Assembly (NCBI GenBank): GCA_964362645.1
Contig: CAYIFC010000001.1
Coordinates: 1 to 39,919 of the forward strand
Source of the DNA: CAYIFC01 sp964362645
GTDB lineage: Bacteria; Patescibacteriota; Minisyncoccia; Phycocordibacterales; JACOZG01
DNA length: 39,919 bases
Reading direction: 5' to 3'
Under the pieces are notes generated by a model, which saw only the letters and a list, made by a program, of their open reading frames with translations, had not been told where the DNA came from and searched no databases. Made by a program: the position numbers and the translations under genes. Below, piece after piece: positions 1 to 8,711 of the stretch (positions within the stretch are counted from its first letter, which is position 1; the number at the start of each line of letters is the position of its first letter).

Positions 1-33
1 TGGTAATGTGCCCACCTTTTCTCCCACCCCCGT

Positions 34-60
34 CCCGATGGTCATCGGGCCGGTTTTTTT
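34..60 (+). terminator. Plus-strand intrinsic terminator
   Basis: A seven-base inverted repeat (CCCGATG and CATCGGG, 34-49) is followed by CCGG and a run of seven T at 54-60. The T run lies on the plus-strand side, so it would end a plus-strand transcript entering from the left. It is not correctly oriented for murG, which converges on it. Confidence 0.6.
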
Positions 61-1187
61 TATGCGTCGTGTTCGAGGGCGCTGCGGACGAGTTCTTCAG
101 CGATGGTTTTCGCGGCGTCGGGGCGGGCAAAAGTTTTGGCGCCTTCACTCATTCTTTCTAATATTTTTGGATCACTAATTAGGCGATCAATCTCCCCTGC
201 TAGAACGGAGGGTGTTAAGTTTTCTTGCTCAATGACGATAGCCCCGCCGGAGCGAGCGTAGGTAAAGGCGTTAGTACGCTGATCGTGGCTAATCGACTCG
301 GGAATGGGGACCAAGATTGAGGGTATCCCCCACCCTGCTATTTCAAACACAAAAGAGCCGGCGCGCGACACAATTACGCTCGCTACTCCGGCTACCATCC
401 GGATCGCTGTAGGGTCTAAATAATCAAATATTTGATAGTGCTTGGCGTTCGGATTTTTAGCTAAGACCACCCCGACGCGCGCGCGCGTTTCAGCGAGATT
501 GGCACTGCCGACCTGATGGATGACCGCGTATTTTTCCACTAAGCGAGGCAAGACATCTATCACCACATCATTTAGTGTGGTGGCGCCTTGAGAGCCACCG
601 GTAACGAATACAACTGGTCGTTCGGCGTCGAGCTTAAGAAACTCGCGAGCACCGTTTTTGAGTGGTGTTAATAACTCTTCACGAATGGGATTACCCGTGA
701 CAGCCGTTTTGTCGTTAGGGAAGTAATTAACTGCTTCGGGGTAAGAAACGGCAATTCGGCGGGCGAATTTGCTGGCCCACAGATTGGCGCGGCCGGGGCG
801 AGAGTCCGACTCGTGGATGATGAGCGGGATTTTTAAAAACTTAGCGGCAACTACTACCGGAAAACTGGCGTAACCCCCCTTACTAAAAATAACGTCAGGA
901 TAGATAAGGTAGACCTGCCAAATCGCTTTGATAATCCCAATCGCAGTTTTAAAGATGTCAAAAAAGTTTTTAAGCGAAAAGTAGCGTCGCCATTTACCAG
1001 CCTGCACCTGCCGAAACTCAATATTATGTTCGAAGAGTACATCTTCGTCGTATGGCGCGGTGGAGAGATAATAAAGTTTAACGTTAACAAGTCGTCGTTT
1101 TTCGACCAAATGTTTAACTTGTTCGGCGACCGCAATAATTGGGTGGAAATGACCGCCACTGCCGCCGCCAGTAAATATAATTTTCAT
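60..1187 (-). CDS. murG: UDP-GlcNAc:lipid I N-acetylglucosaminyltransferase MurG
   Basis: MurG adds GlcNAc to lipid I on the inner face of the membrane, giving lipid II for peptidoglycan. The 375-residue protein has the family's N-terminal glycine-rich loop GGGSGGH (residues 7-13), the second-domain GGSQGA loop near residue 198, and the UDP-GlcNAc binding stretch SRAGSFVFEIAG...PIPESISHDQRTNA near residues 275-310. Length fits the GT28 family. Its ATG overlaps the ftsW stop as ATGA, implying translational coupling. It is the last gene of the aspS-to-murG run. No minus-strand terminator was seen after it. Confidence 0.95.
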   Translation of the reverse strand: MKIIFTGGGSGGHFHPIIAVAEQVKHLVEKRRLVNVKLYYLSTAPYDEDVLFEHNIEFRQVQAGKWRRYFSLKNFFDIFKTAIGIIKAIWQVYLIYPDVIFSKGGYASFPVVVAAKFLKIPLIIHESDSRPGRANLWASKFARRIAVSYPEAVNYFPNDKTAVTGNPIREELLTPLKNGAREFLKLDAERPVVFVTGGSQGATTLNDVVIDVLPRLVEKYAVIHQVGSANLAETRARVGVVLAKNPNAKHYQIFDYLDPTAIRMVAGVASVIVSRAGSFVFEIAGWGIPSILVPIPESISHDQRTNAFTYARSGGAIVIEQENLTPSVLAGEIDRLISDPKILERMSEGAKTFARPDAAKTIAEELVRSALEHDA

Positions 1188-2287
1188 ACTTGGGATTTAA
1201 CCGCGCTTTGCCGGTAGATGTTGAGCATAATACCACATTCGATTAGAGCTAACAGTAGCGCGCTCCCACCGTGGCTAATAAAGATTAAGGGAATTCCTGT
1301 GAGTGGGATTAGTCCTACCATTGAGGCAATATTGGCAAAAGCGCCAGAAACAATGAGGATTGTCAGGCCGGTGGCAACCAGTCGGCCAAAGAGATCGGGT
1401 GCCCGTGCAGCCACTGAAAGTCCCCAGAGACCAAAGATTAGAAACGCGCTAATAATCACTAGGCTACCCAAGAAGCCAAATTCCTCACCGGCTACCGCAA
1501 AAATTGAGTCACCGATTGGTTCGGGTAAAAAGTAGAACTTCTGGACGCTCTGGCCAAAGCCGCGGCCGAATAATCCACCGGAACCGATGGCAATGAGTGA
1601 TTGGTTGATCTGGTACGACGAGTCAAGGTGGCCGACCTCCGGATTGAGAAATGTTTCTACTCGCTCGCGGGCATAAGGTTTGAGAGAAATAAAAACTGAA
1701 AGACCGATAATCCCGATTAAAATAGTTAGTAAGATTTGTCGCCACCGAATACCAGAAACTAGTAAGATTGCTCCCCCGCTGGCAGCAATCACACTAAAAG
1801 TTCCGATGTCGGGTTGCGACAGCACAATCGAGCCTACCAATATGGTACAGATGAGAAAGGGTAATAGGCCGTAGCGCCAATCGGTTAGGCGTTGCTGGTT
1901 TTTTGCTAAAAAAGCCGAAAGAAAGAAAATGAAGCCTAATTTAAGAATCTCCGTCGGCTGAAAAGTGTAACTACCCAACGAGAGCCACCGACGCGCACCA
2001 CCAGCTTGAAAGCCCAAGCCCGGTATTAGGACTAAGAGGGTTAGAACCAGAGCAACACCAAAGAGGATGGCGGCACTCTGGCGCCAAACATGGTAATCGA
2101 TTTTGGCTACTACCATCATAATAATAACCGCCGCAACTAAGATTAAAAATTGCTTACCTAATACATGGGAAACGCTGGCTCCGTCGCGCGCGAGCAGGCC
2201 TAGTGCGGCAGAAGAGAAAATAAAAAAGCCTAAACAAGCAACCCAGAGAATGTAGAAAAAAAATCGTCGACTGAGCTTGCGCGACAT
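1184..2287 (-). CDS. ftsW: Lipid II polymerase FtsW (SEDS family)
   Basis: This is an integral membrane SEDS glycosyltransferase that polymerises lipid II, most likely at the septum. It shows the family marks FQPTE, SQPDIGTF and the long C-terminal stretch with YQINQS, AIGSGGLFGRG, and LPEPIGDSIFAVAGEE. About ten hydrophobic segments are present. The reading frame opens at 2302, but a start at 2287 (MSRKLS) lies four bases after the mraY stop and leaves a normal cytoplasmic N-terminus of 367 residues. SEDS members split into FtsW and RodA; position between mraY and murG favours FtsW. Confidence 0.93.
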   Translation of the reverse strand: MSRKLSRRFFFYILWVACLGFFIFSSAALGLLARDGASVSHVLGKQFLILVAAVIIMMVVAKIDYHVWRQSAAILFGVALVLTLLVLIPGLGFQAGGARRWLSLGSYTFQPTEILKLGFIFFLSAFLAKNQQRLTDWRYGLLPFLICTILVGSIVLSQPDIGTFSVIAASGGAILLVSGIRWRQILLTILIGIIGLSVFISLKPYARERVETFLNPEVGHLDSSYQINQSLIAIGSGGLFGRGFGQSVQKFYFLPEPIGDSIFAVAGEEFGFLGSLVIISAFLIFGLWGLSVAARAPDLFGRLVATGLTILIVSGAFANIASMVGLIPLTGIPLIFISHGGSALLLALIECGIMLNIYRQSAVKSQV

Positions 2288-2291
2288 AACA

Positions 2292-3356
2292 CTAACGCCC
2301 AATGAGGGCGATGATCATGCCGATCACGGCGGTTACGATACCAATAATCCAGTAGCGCATGGTTACTTTATAAGCTGGCCAGCCAAGCGCTTCAAAGTGG
2401 TGATGGAGTGGAGCAACCAAGAAAACCTTTTTACCATTACGTAAACGTTTAGACCCGAGCTGGATGATATTACAAATTACCGTGGCAAAAAGCGGAAAAG
2501 CAATAATTGGTAAGATAAAAACTGAATCGGTGAGGAAGGCAATAACGGTAAGCGTAGTAGTGAGACCAAGGATTCCGGTCTCCGACATATAGAAGCGGGC
2601 CGGCGGAATGTTGAACCATAGGAAGGCTAAGGTGCCACCGGCTAGCACGGCCGAGAAAGCGGCCAGGTCAATTTGATTTTGAAAGAAGGCAACGCCGGCG
2701 TAAGCGGCAAAAATAATCGCCATCACTCCCCCGGCTAAGCCGTCGATACCATCTATCACACTGCTAGAAAACAATACAACCATCACGATCACAAAGAGGG
2801 GTATAACCAGCCAGCCGATATCAAGTAGGCCAAGGAATGGAACAAAAACTTCTGAGCTCTCAAGTTTAAAAAAGAACCACCACGCGCCAATTAGTCCGAG
2901 AATGCTAACCATAAATAAGCGTTTCTTAAATGAGAGCCCGCCACTTGAGCCATCCGATTTTACTCCTACTTCAATTAAGTCATCGACGAGACCAATTAGA
3001 GAAGCGACGATGAGTGTAAAGAGCGGTAGCCAGGTCTGGTTACGACTAAGAAAATTAAGTTTAGTTGTGAGTGGGGTGGGGGCAAACTCGGCAATGAGTG
3101 CAAAAATAATTATCGTGATTAGAGTCGAAGCCCAGATAATAACTCCACCCAGACGTGGCGTGCCAACCTCCTTTTGCTCGTGGAGTTTGTCAAAAATCGG
3201 TGTCGCTCGCCCATCGGGAGCAATTTTACCCGCTTTTTTCTTCCACATTTTGTGCTTATAAAGATAGTTGGTGAGGAAGGGGGTAAGGGCGATGCCAACG
3301 AAGAAAGCCACAGTTGTCGGAGCAATAACTTTTAAAACGTTGATTAGTCCGTCCAT
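2292..3356 (-). CDS. mraY: Phospho-MurNAc-pentapeptide transferase MraY
   Basis: MraY moves phospho-MurNAc-pentapeptide to undecaprenyl phosphate, forming lipid I in the membrane. The 354-residue polytopic protein contains the diagnostic TPRLGG loop, the catalytic aspartate pair in GLVDD, DGIDGLAGG, and the late HHHFE motif. It ends at IALIGR, as is usual. It starts four bases after the dacA-like stop and is four bases from ftsW, so it sits in one operon with the other wall genes. Confidence 0.96.
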   Translation of the reverse strand: MDGLINVLKVIAPTTVAFFVGIALTPFLTNYLYKHKMWKKKAGKIAPDGRATPIFDKLHEQKEVGTPRLGGVIIWASTLITIIIFALIAEFAPTPLTTKLNFLSRNQTWLPLFTLIVASLIGLVDDLIEVGVKSDGSSGGLSFKKRLFMVSILGLIGAWWFFFKLESSEVFVPFLGLLDIGWLVIPLFVIVMVVLFSSSVIDGIDGLAGGVMAIIFAAYAGVAFFQNQIDLAAFSAVLAGGTLAFLWFNIPPARFYMSETGILGLTTTLTVIAFLTDSVFILPIIAFPLFATVICNIIQLGSKRLRNGKKVFLVAPLHHHFEALGWPAYKVTMRYWIIGIVTAVIGMIIALIGR

Positions 3357-3360
3357 AATT

Positions 3361-4260
3361 CTAGAAGGCCGTAAGGCTTGCAGCTACCAAATGTTTCATG
3401 TCATTAAAACGTCCGTTCAAGCTTGAACCGAGGACCACAATTATCAATGGCTGGTTAAGCCCTCGATCAAAAGCGATGGCCAAGTTGCCACTGGCCACAT
3501 CCGTGAAGCCAGTTTTGCCAGCTAAGAGCCCGGGGATTTGGCCAGTAAGCTCGTTGGTGTTAATCGCTACATGGTGAGTAGTATCGAGAGTAGTTCTGTC
3601 GAGAGCTGGTTGGCGTGTTGCTCCCAAGAGATCCGAGTGCTCTTTAAGCCCGTAGGTTAGAAGTTTGGCGATGTCTTCAGCGGAACTGTAAGAGCCACCA
3701 TATGTTTTGTTAATATCAAGACCGGTAACATTGGTAAAGTAAGTTTGTGCCAAGCCCAAGACTTTGGCTTTCTTATTCATCAGCGTGATAAAATTCTTCT
3801 CGCTATCAACGGGAGAAGCTAAAGCTTGACTGGCTCCCACTAGCGCTAAAGATCTAGCCCCTTCGTTGGATGAGGAAACAAGCGTGTATTCAATTAAGTC
3901 CGCCAAACGCCACTGGCCATCGGGGTTAGAAATAATTGTGTCTGGCCGGCTGTTTTCGGCGGCAACAATCGCAGTCATAACCTTGGTAATCGAAGCGATC
4001 GGTAGTTGAGCGTTTTTATGTAGGTCGTAAATTACCTTTCCGGTTACTGGATCATAGACGATGGCCGCCTTCGCTTCCAGGGTAAGATGGGCAAAAGCGG
4101 AGTAATTTATTGAGTCGGATTCCGCGGAGGCAGCCTCTTGGTTGGTGGTAAGTTGACGAGGTTGTGGTTGACTACCACTCACCATCACTGCGGTGGCAAA
4201 AAAGCCGGCAGCGGCGATACTGGCAGCTAAGAGTACAAAGCGTTCACTGGGTTTGGGCAT
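3361..4260 (-). CDS. D-alanyl-D-alanine carboxypeptidase, S11 family (PBP5-like)
   Basis: This serine peptidase trims the terminal D-Ala from wall stem peptides outside the membrane. All three penicillin-binding motifs are visible: SITK (SxxK nucleophile), SSN in VSSSNEGA, and KTG in LAGKTGFTD. An N-terminal hydrophobic segment (FVLLAASIAAAGFFATAVMV) serves as a signal or anchor. The frame is open to 4314, but MPKPSERF at 4260 places the hydrophobic segment correctly and overlaps scpB by 17 bases. The C-terminal PBP5 beta domain and amphipathic anchor seem to be missing, since the protein ends about 65 residues after KTG. Product: 299 residues. Confidence 0.9.
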   Translation of the reverse strand: MPKPSERFVLLAASIAAAGFFATAVMVSGSQPQPRQLTTNQEAASAESDSINYSAFAHLTLEAKAAIVYDPVTGKVIYDLHKNAQLPIASITKVMTAIVAAENSRPDTIISNPDGQWRLADLIEYTLVSSSNEGARSLALVGASQALASPVDSEKNFITLMNKKAKVLGLAQTYFTNVTGLDINKTYGGSYSSAEDIAKLLTYGLKEHSDLLGATRQPALDRTTLDTTHHVAINTNELTGQIPGLLAGKTGFTDVASGNLAIAFDRGLNQPLIIVVLGSSLNGRFNDMKHLVAASLTAF

Positions 4261-4783
4261 CTTTAACTTCGTTAAGTTTGGTTGTAATGGCCTGATAATC
4301 GGGCAGGTCACCAATCTTACTAATTCCTAAAAGCGACATTACTTCAAACGTAGGGCGATACAAAAGACTGCGACTGTTTTCTGGATTTGGTATTTTTTCC
4401 ACCAAACCGCGCACGAGCAAGTGGCGAAGAATAAAACTGGAATTAACACCGCGGATCCAATCAATTTCCGCCCGGGTAATTGGTCCGCGATACAGCACTA
4501 TCGATAGGGTCTCTAGTCCGGCTTTGCCTAAGTCGGCCGAAAGCTCCTCCTTGGCCAATTGGCCCAGTAGTTCGCCGGCCTCGCTCGTGGTGCCGAGCAT
4601 AACCTCGTTATTTTTCCTGATGAGGGTAGTCCCACGGCCACCGAAGGTTTGTTCTAAGCGCTCCAGGGCTTGGCTCACTTCTTCGCTTGTAGTGCCAGTC
4701 GCTTTAGCTAACTTTTCTACTGCAAAAGGCTCGGCTTGCTGGAAGAGAATGGCCTCAATTTTGGCTTCAAGCGACAGGTTCAT
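4244..4783 (-). CDS. scpB: Segregation and condensation protein ScpB
   Basis: ScpB is a winged-helix partner of ScpA and Smc in chromosome condensation. The N-terminal pattern (LEAKIEAILFQQAEPFAVEKLA) and the second winged helix (LETLSIVLYRGPITRAEIDWIRGVNSS, RGLVEKI) are characteristic. The first in-frame ATG (4792) lies inside a TATAAT box (4791-4796), whereas the ATG at 4783 follows that box by 7 bases. I therefore choose 4783, giving 179 residues starting MNLSLEAK. It follows scpA and overlaps the dacA-like gene. Confidence 0.92.
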   Translation of the reverse strand: MNLSLEAKIEAILFQQAEPFAVEKLAKATGTTSEEVSQALERLEQTFGGRGTTLIRKNNEVMLGTTSEAGELLGQLAKEELSADLGKAGLETLSIVLYRGPITRAEIDWIRGVNSSFILRHLLVRGLVEKIPNPENSRSLLYRPTFEVMSLLGISKIGDLPDYQAITTKLNEVKDAQTQ

Positions 4784-4790
4784 TGGTGGC

Positions 4791-4796
4791 ATTATA
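4791..4796 (-). promoter_or_regulatory. Putative leaderless promoter -10 of scpB
   Basis: A perfect TATAAT on the minus strand ends 7 bases before the chosen scpB ATG (4783). No Shine-Dalgarno is present in between. A -35 box is not evident. Confidence 0.45.
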
Positions 4797-4810
4797 AAGA
4801 TTTTTTGGCT

Positions 4811-5551
4811 TTAAGTATAGCGGGGGGTGCTATCGGTTGTTGATCTTTCAATATTAATTTCTTCAAAGTGGTCCTGCTGTTTAACCTCAATGATCCCCCG
4901 TTTAACCAGTTCTAGGAGGGCTAGGAAACCAATGATGACATTGATTTTATCTTTTTTGTCTTTGACGAGATTGGTGAAGCTGGTGGCCACGGCGACCTCG
5001 ATCCGTCTCGTTAAATCACCGATCATTTCTTCCAGACTGATCACCTTTTGGACTGTGGTTTGGGGCAGAACTTCAGTCTTGGGTAGATTGTGGATGACAT
5101 CGTTGATCGCTGCTTGGAGGCGCTCAAGCGTAAGCTCGGGCGTTGGTGCGAAAACTATTACCTGTTCAGCGTGGGCACGGAAATAAATAGGTTGCTTACC
5201 TAATGTGGCACGCAAACCCGCGGCCGCGTCCTTAACAACCTGATAGATTTTTAAGCGGCGCTCGAGATCCTCGATACTCGAAGTTTCCTCGTCACTTATG
5301 GTGAGTGTGGGTAGAAGAGCTAGCGATTTAATGAGCATCAAAGTCGAGGCCACCAGCAGGAAATCGGCGAGAACCCCCATTCCGGGTTGCTCGAGCTTTT
5401 GGATATAGCCGACAAATTCGTCGGCAATATTGGCCAGCGAAACTTTGTTGATCGCCAGCTTCCTCTTCTCTACTAAATCAAGTAGGAGTTCAAGCGGCCC
5501 CTCGAACTCGTCAACTTTTACCGAAAAAGGTTCACTTACTGGGCTTAGCAT
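4811..5551 (-). CDS. scpA: Segregation and condensation protein ScpA
   Basis: ScpA is the kleisin that bridges Smc heads, acting with ScpB on the nucleoid. The N-terminal signature (FSVKVDEFEGPLELLLDLVE) and the DFLLVASTLMLIKS helix are clear, and the C-terminal winged helix contains FLALLELVKRGIIEVKQQD. The frame opens at 5611, deep inside aspS. The start at 5551 (MLSPVSEPF) puts the kleisin motif at the usual distance and overlaps aspS by 20 bases. Product: 246 residues. A PSRR-rich acidic middle section links the two ends. Confidence 0.92.
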   Translation of the reverse strand: MLSPVSEPFSVKVDEFEGPLELLLDLVEKRKLAINKVSLANIADEFVGYIQKLEQPGMGVLADFLLVASTLMLIKSLALLPTLTISDEETSSIEDLERRLKIYQVVKDAAAGLRATLGKQPIYFRAHAEQVIVFAPTPELTLERLQAAINDVIHNLPKTEVLPQTTVQKVISLEEMIGDLTRRIEVAVATSFTNLVKDKKDKINVIIGFLALLELVKRGIIEVKQQDHFEEINIERSTTDSTPRYT

Positions 5552-6941
5552 CTTGGTCAGTTTTGATGTGGAGCTCTTTAAGTTGTTCGCTAGTGACGGG
5601 GCTCGGAGCATCCATCATGGGGTCGCGTCCCTCGCCGGTTTTAGGAAAAGCAATTACTTCGCGGATGTTGGGCTCGTTTTGGAGAATCATGATTAGGCGG
5701 TCGAGACCAGGAGCGATACCGCCGTGTGGTGGCGCGCCGGAAGCGAGGGCCTTAAGCATATGGCCAAAATTACTTTCAATCCGGTCGGCGGCGAAGCCCA
5801 TAATCTCGAAAACCTTCCTTAGCGCCGCTGGTTCGTGGTTACGGATACTGCCGCCGCCAACCTCCAGGCCGTTTAAGACAATGTCGTATTGGGCGGTCAG
5901 AATCTCACCGATATTTTTCTTCTCCATCAACCACTCGCGGTGTTCGGGTTTAGGCGCCGAGAAAGGGTTGTGGGTAAAGGTCCACGCTCCAGAGTCAGTC
6001 TTCTCAAAAAAGGGAAAATCAACAACCCAGCAGAATGCCAATAAGTTGGGATCATCTTTATCCTCGCGCAAGTCTGGGCGATCGCTGTTGTATTTGGCTA
6101 TCGCCTCCTTGTATGACAAATGAGGGAAGGGTATTTGTTGGATCTTCTTTTCTGGATAGTGTGTCTTGACCAGCTCGATTAGCATCCTTTCAATAAGAGA
6201 AATAATGTCTTCCTCTTTAACGAAACTCATCTCTAAATCTAGCTGAGTAAATTCGGGCTGACGATCGCCGCGCGTATCTTCGTCGCGGAAGCACCTAGCA
6301 ATCTGATAATAGCGCTCCATGCCTCCAACCATCAGGAGTTGTTTGTATTGCTGTGGTGATTGTGGCAGAGCGTAGAAGGTGCCGGGGTAGAGGCGAGCTG
6401 GCACAATGTAGTCACGCGCGCCTTCGGGGGTGGATTTGGTGAGGATCGGTGTTTCAATTTCTGTAAAACTGCGGCTGTCGAGGTAGGCGCGGATAAATTT
6501 GATCATCTGCGCCCGTGCACGGACATTCTTTTGCAGTCGCTCGCGGCGGAGATCCAAGTAGCGATACTTAAGACGCGTTTCTTCGCCAATTTCGCGACCG
6601 TCACTGGCTAGATCAAAAGGTGGCGTTTCGGCTTGGTTGAGGACGGTGAGTTCGAGGATCTCTAGCTCAATTTTGCCAGTCGCAATTTCAAGGTTGATCA
6701 TTTTCTCCGGGCGAGGATTGACCTTGCCTTTAACAGATACTACCCACTCCGAGCGCAAAGTCGCGGCCACACTACTTGATTCCGCGTGATTAGGGAGCGC
6801 TACTGCCTGTACGACACCCGAAGCATCACGAAAGTCGAGGAAGATCAGCTTACCGTGGTCACGGCGACCGGCCACCCAACCGGCAATCTCTACCTCCTCC
6901 CCTACCTTATTTACCAATTCACTAATCATTATGCGCGCCAT
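5532..6941 (-). CDS. aspS: Aspartyl-tRNA synthetase, GAD-less bacterial type
   Basis: This class II synthetase charges tRNA-Asp (and possibly tRNA-Asn). The N-terminal OB fold (VEIAGWVAGRRDHGKLIFLDFRD) is followed by motif 2 (CFRDEDTRGDRQPEFTQLDLEMSF) and motif 3 (GIAPGLDRLIMIL). The bacterial flipping-loop motif NSDRPDLRED runs straight into WVVDFPFFE after about ten residues. Bacterial enzymes such as that of E. coli carry a GAD insertion of roughly 110 residues at that point, which explains 469 residues instead of about 590. It heads the segregation and wall run; its 3' end overlaps scpA. An ATG at 6929 is an alternative start. Confidence 0.94.
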   Translation of the reverse strand: MARIMISELVNKVGEEVEIAGWVAGRRDHGKLIFLDFRDASGVVQAVALPNHAESSSVAATLRSEWVVSVKGKVNPRPEKMINLEIATGKIELEILELTVLNQAETPPFDLASDGREIGEETRLKYRYLDLRRERLQKNVRARAQMIKFIRAYLDSRSFTEIETPILTKSTPEGARDYIVPARLYPGTFYALPQSPQQYKQLLMVGGMERYYQIARCFRDEDTRGDRQPEFTQLDLEMSFVKEEDIISLIERMLIELVKTHYPEKKIQQIPFPHLSYKEAIAKYNSDRPDLREDKDDPNLLAFCWVVDFPFFEKTDSGAWTFTHNPFSAPKPEHREWLMEKKNIGEILTAQYDIVLNGLEVGGGSIRNHEPAALRKVFEIMGFAADRIESNFGHMLKALASGAPPHGGIAPGLDRLIMILQNEPNIREVIAFPKTGEGRDPMMDAPSPVTSEQLKELHIKTDQDAKPSK

Positions 6942-6971
6942 ATATTTGTATTAACCGCCAGTTTAACACGA

Positions 6972-7008
6972 TAAAAAACGGCCCACAACTTGGTAGTTGT
7001 AGGTCGTT
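6972..7008 (-). terminator. Intrinsic terminator of the M23 peptidase gene
   Basis: Arms at 6977-6990 and 6995-7008 pair over 14 bases with one mismatch and one wobble around a four-base loop, and a T run on the minus strand (plus 6973-6978) follows. It lies just after the M23 gene stop and before aspS. Confidence 0.8.
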
Positions 7009-7040
7009 GATTGAAACAGAAAGAGATTAGAAAGAACTAA

Positions 7041-8162
7041 TCATTGGAGTTTGTTGGGGTCAAGAAGAATCCAGTCACTAAGCTCACGAGTAATAGGATC
7101 TTGGAAGCGAATAAATCTTTGCAGGGGAAGTTTGCGGTTGGTTGAATGGTAAACCACCGTTCGATTTTCCAAGAAGGTCGAACGGTACTCAAAGTCCTCC
7201 ATGATCACGTCAAGTCGAGTATACTGCAAACCAATCTTCGCTGTTGAGTTTTCGGCCGACCAGCGGATCATGTCTTGGGAGGCTCGAGCGTCAATGTCTT
7301 GGATACTGTGACCTGGCACAACCACCTTGAGTTTGCACGACTCGGTCATTACTTTTTTGACCCGATATTCTAGTCCCGGGCGGAAAGTGAACTCGGTATC
7401 ATAAAGTGAGATGCTACTCCACTTCGTCGTACCGATCGTGCGATATTGGTAGGTTTTGCTTAACATTCCCCAAATTTCCGCTTCGGCCAGACTATAGACA
7501 TCACCAACAAATTCCACATATGCTCCCGATACTGGCGCTTGTTTGGCGACCCTAAAGTAAATGTAGCCGTCAGTACTTGTAAAGAAGGTTAAAACTTTCT
7601 GTCGGTCGTGAATAAAGAGCGTGGGGTTGATGTAACCAGACAAGAAAGCCGTTGAGGTTAATGCCGATACGTAGGGATTGGGAGGCGGGTTAGTAACACC
7701 ACTATCGTTATGCATCTCGAAATGGAGATGTGGACTATATTTGCCGTTGGCGTCACCGACCTCACCAATTTTTGCCCCTTTCTTTACGGAAGTATTTAGT
7801 GCCACCGTGATTTTGGAGAGATGCGCGTAAACTGAATAAACACTTTCGCCGCTTAGAAGTACGTGCTTAAGCGTCACAACCTTCCCCCAAGAATCCTTAT
7901 TAGTGATGTTGCGTATGGACCAGACAGTGCCGGCGCCAATCGCATAAACTGGATCACCATAATCTTTTTCATCATTAGCGTTCCAATCTTCACCAAGATG
8001 ATATTTCTGGTTCTCTTCGTAAAGAGTCAGAAATGGGCTAAGGTCTCTGTAACCGTTAGTGGCATAACCGACTGGCTCAAGAGGAAACCTTGCTGTGGTA
8101 ACTTGTCCGAAGGTTTGTGCGTTAAGAGTGCATACGATCAAAAAACCGAATCTTTTCATCAT
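7041..8162 (-). CDS. Secreted M23-family metallopeptidase
   Basis: Likely a peptidoglycan endopeptidase of the LytM/M23 type acting outside the membrane. The zinc motif HLGED (HxGxD), the APHLHF-like PHLHFEM and the YAHLSKI and GDANGKYS stretches form the M23 domain in roughly residues 35-190. Residues 200-370 are a second domain I do not recognise. The start at 8162 or 8159 gives a signal peptide (MKRFGFLIVCTLNAQTFGQ) and follows a good Shine-Dalgarno (AAAAGGAG). The longer frame to 8225 would put extra residues before the signal and is unlikely. It has its own terminator, unlike its housekeeping neighbours. Confidence 0.85.
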   Translation of the reverse strand: MMKRFGFLIVCTLNAQTFGQVTTARFPLEPVGYATNGYRDLSPFLTLYEENQKYHLGEDWNANDEKDYGDPVYAIGAGTVWSIRNITNKDSWGKVVTLKHVLLSGESVYSVYAHLSKITVALNTSVKKGAKIGEVGDANGKYSPHLHFEMHNDSGVTNPPPNPYVSALTSTAFLSGYINPTLFIHDRQKVLTFFTSTDGYIYFRVAKQAPVSGAYVEFVGDVYSLAEAEIWGMLSKTYQYRTIGTTKWSSISLYDTEFTFRPGLEYRVKKVMTESCKLKVVVPGHSIQDIDARASQDMIRWSAENSTAKIGLQYTRLDVIMEDFEYRSTFLENRTVVYHSTNRKLPLQRFIRFQDPITRELSDWILLDPNKLQ

Positions 8163-8234
8163 CCAAACTCCTTTTAAAAGACCAAAGTAATCTAACCTAT
8201 GAGTTCGCAACCATTGTGAACTCAATTATCTAGA

Positions 8235-8708
8235 CTACTTAAATTTTAAAGTAGATCCAAGCAGACCAATTATTTTTTCGTCACCTTCAAACGTATAATT
8301 ATCTCGGTTATTATTTAAAAAAGCTATATGAGCAATCGAGTCATGCGGATCAACAACAAAATCAATTATTGTGCCCTCAATGTCCCCCTCATCATTTCTA
8401 ATCCATTGCTTCTTCACTCCCCACCCTGGCGGATACTTGATAGTGAAGCCTAATGTGACGTCGGTGTAGGTTGGCCAGGTGGTGGTATCAGTCTTTGCTG
8501 ACAATGTAGTCCAATCAACTGGATTATTAATCTCTACCACATAGGGGTTTATAAAAATCGGCGTGCCGTCGACGCTGTCATTCATCCAATCAGAATCGTC
8601 TGGTGGAAAAGTAACGTCGGTAGTACTAGGCGCGTGAGTACGCCGCCAGCACAGGCCGGCAACCAGTAAAACAACTACCAAGGCTAAAATAAGGATGAGT
8701 TTCTTCAC
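8235..8708 (-). CDS. Small membrane-anchored or secreted protein of unknown function
   Basis: I do not recognise this 157-residue protein with confidence. It begins with a lysine pair and a strongly hydrophobic segment (residues 4-20, LILILALVVVLLVAGLC), so it is an anchored or secreted protein. The rest is acidic and extracytoplasmic in character, with a stretch TLGFTIKYPPGWG that resembles the YP..W pattern seen in many extracytoplasmic domains of these bacteria. The start lies three bases from the trpS stop, so it is probably co-transcribed with trpS. Confidence 0.7.
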   Translation of the reverse strand: MKKLILILALVVVLLVAGLCWRRTHAPSTTDVTFPPDDSDWMNDSVDGTPIFINPYVVEINNPVDWTTLSAKTDTTTWPTYTDVTLGFTIKYPPGWGVKKQWIRNDEGDIEGTIIDFVVDPHDSIAHIAFLNNNRDNYTFEGDEKIIGLLGSTLKFK

Positions 8709-8711
8709 AGC

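Noticed and set aside
5563..6123. 186-residue plus-strand ORF inside aspS
   Set aside because: It lies wholly within the well-conserved aspS frame and has no recognisable motif.
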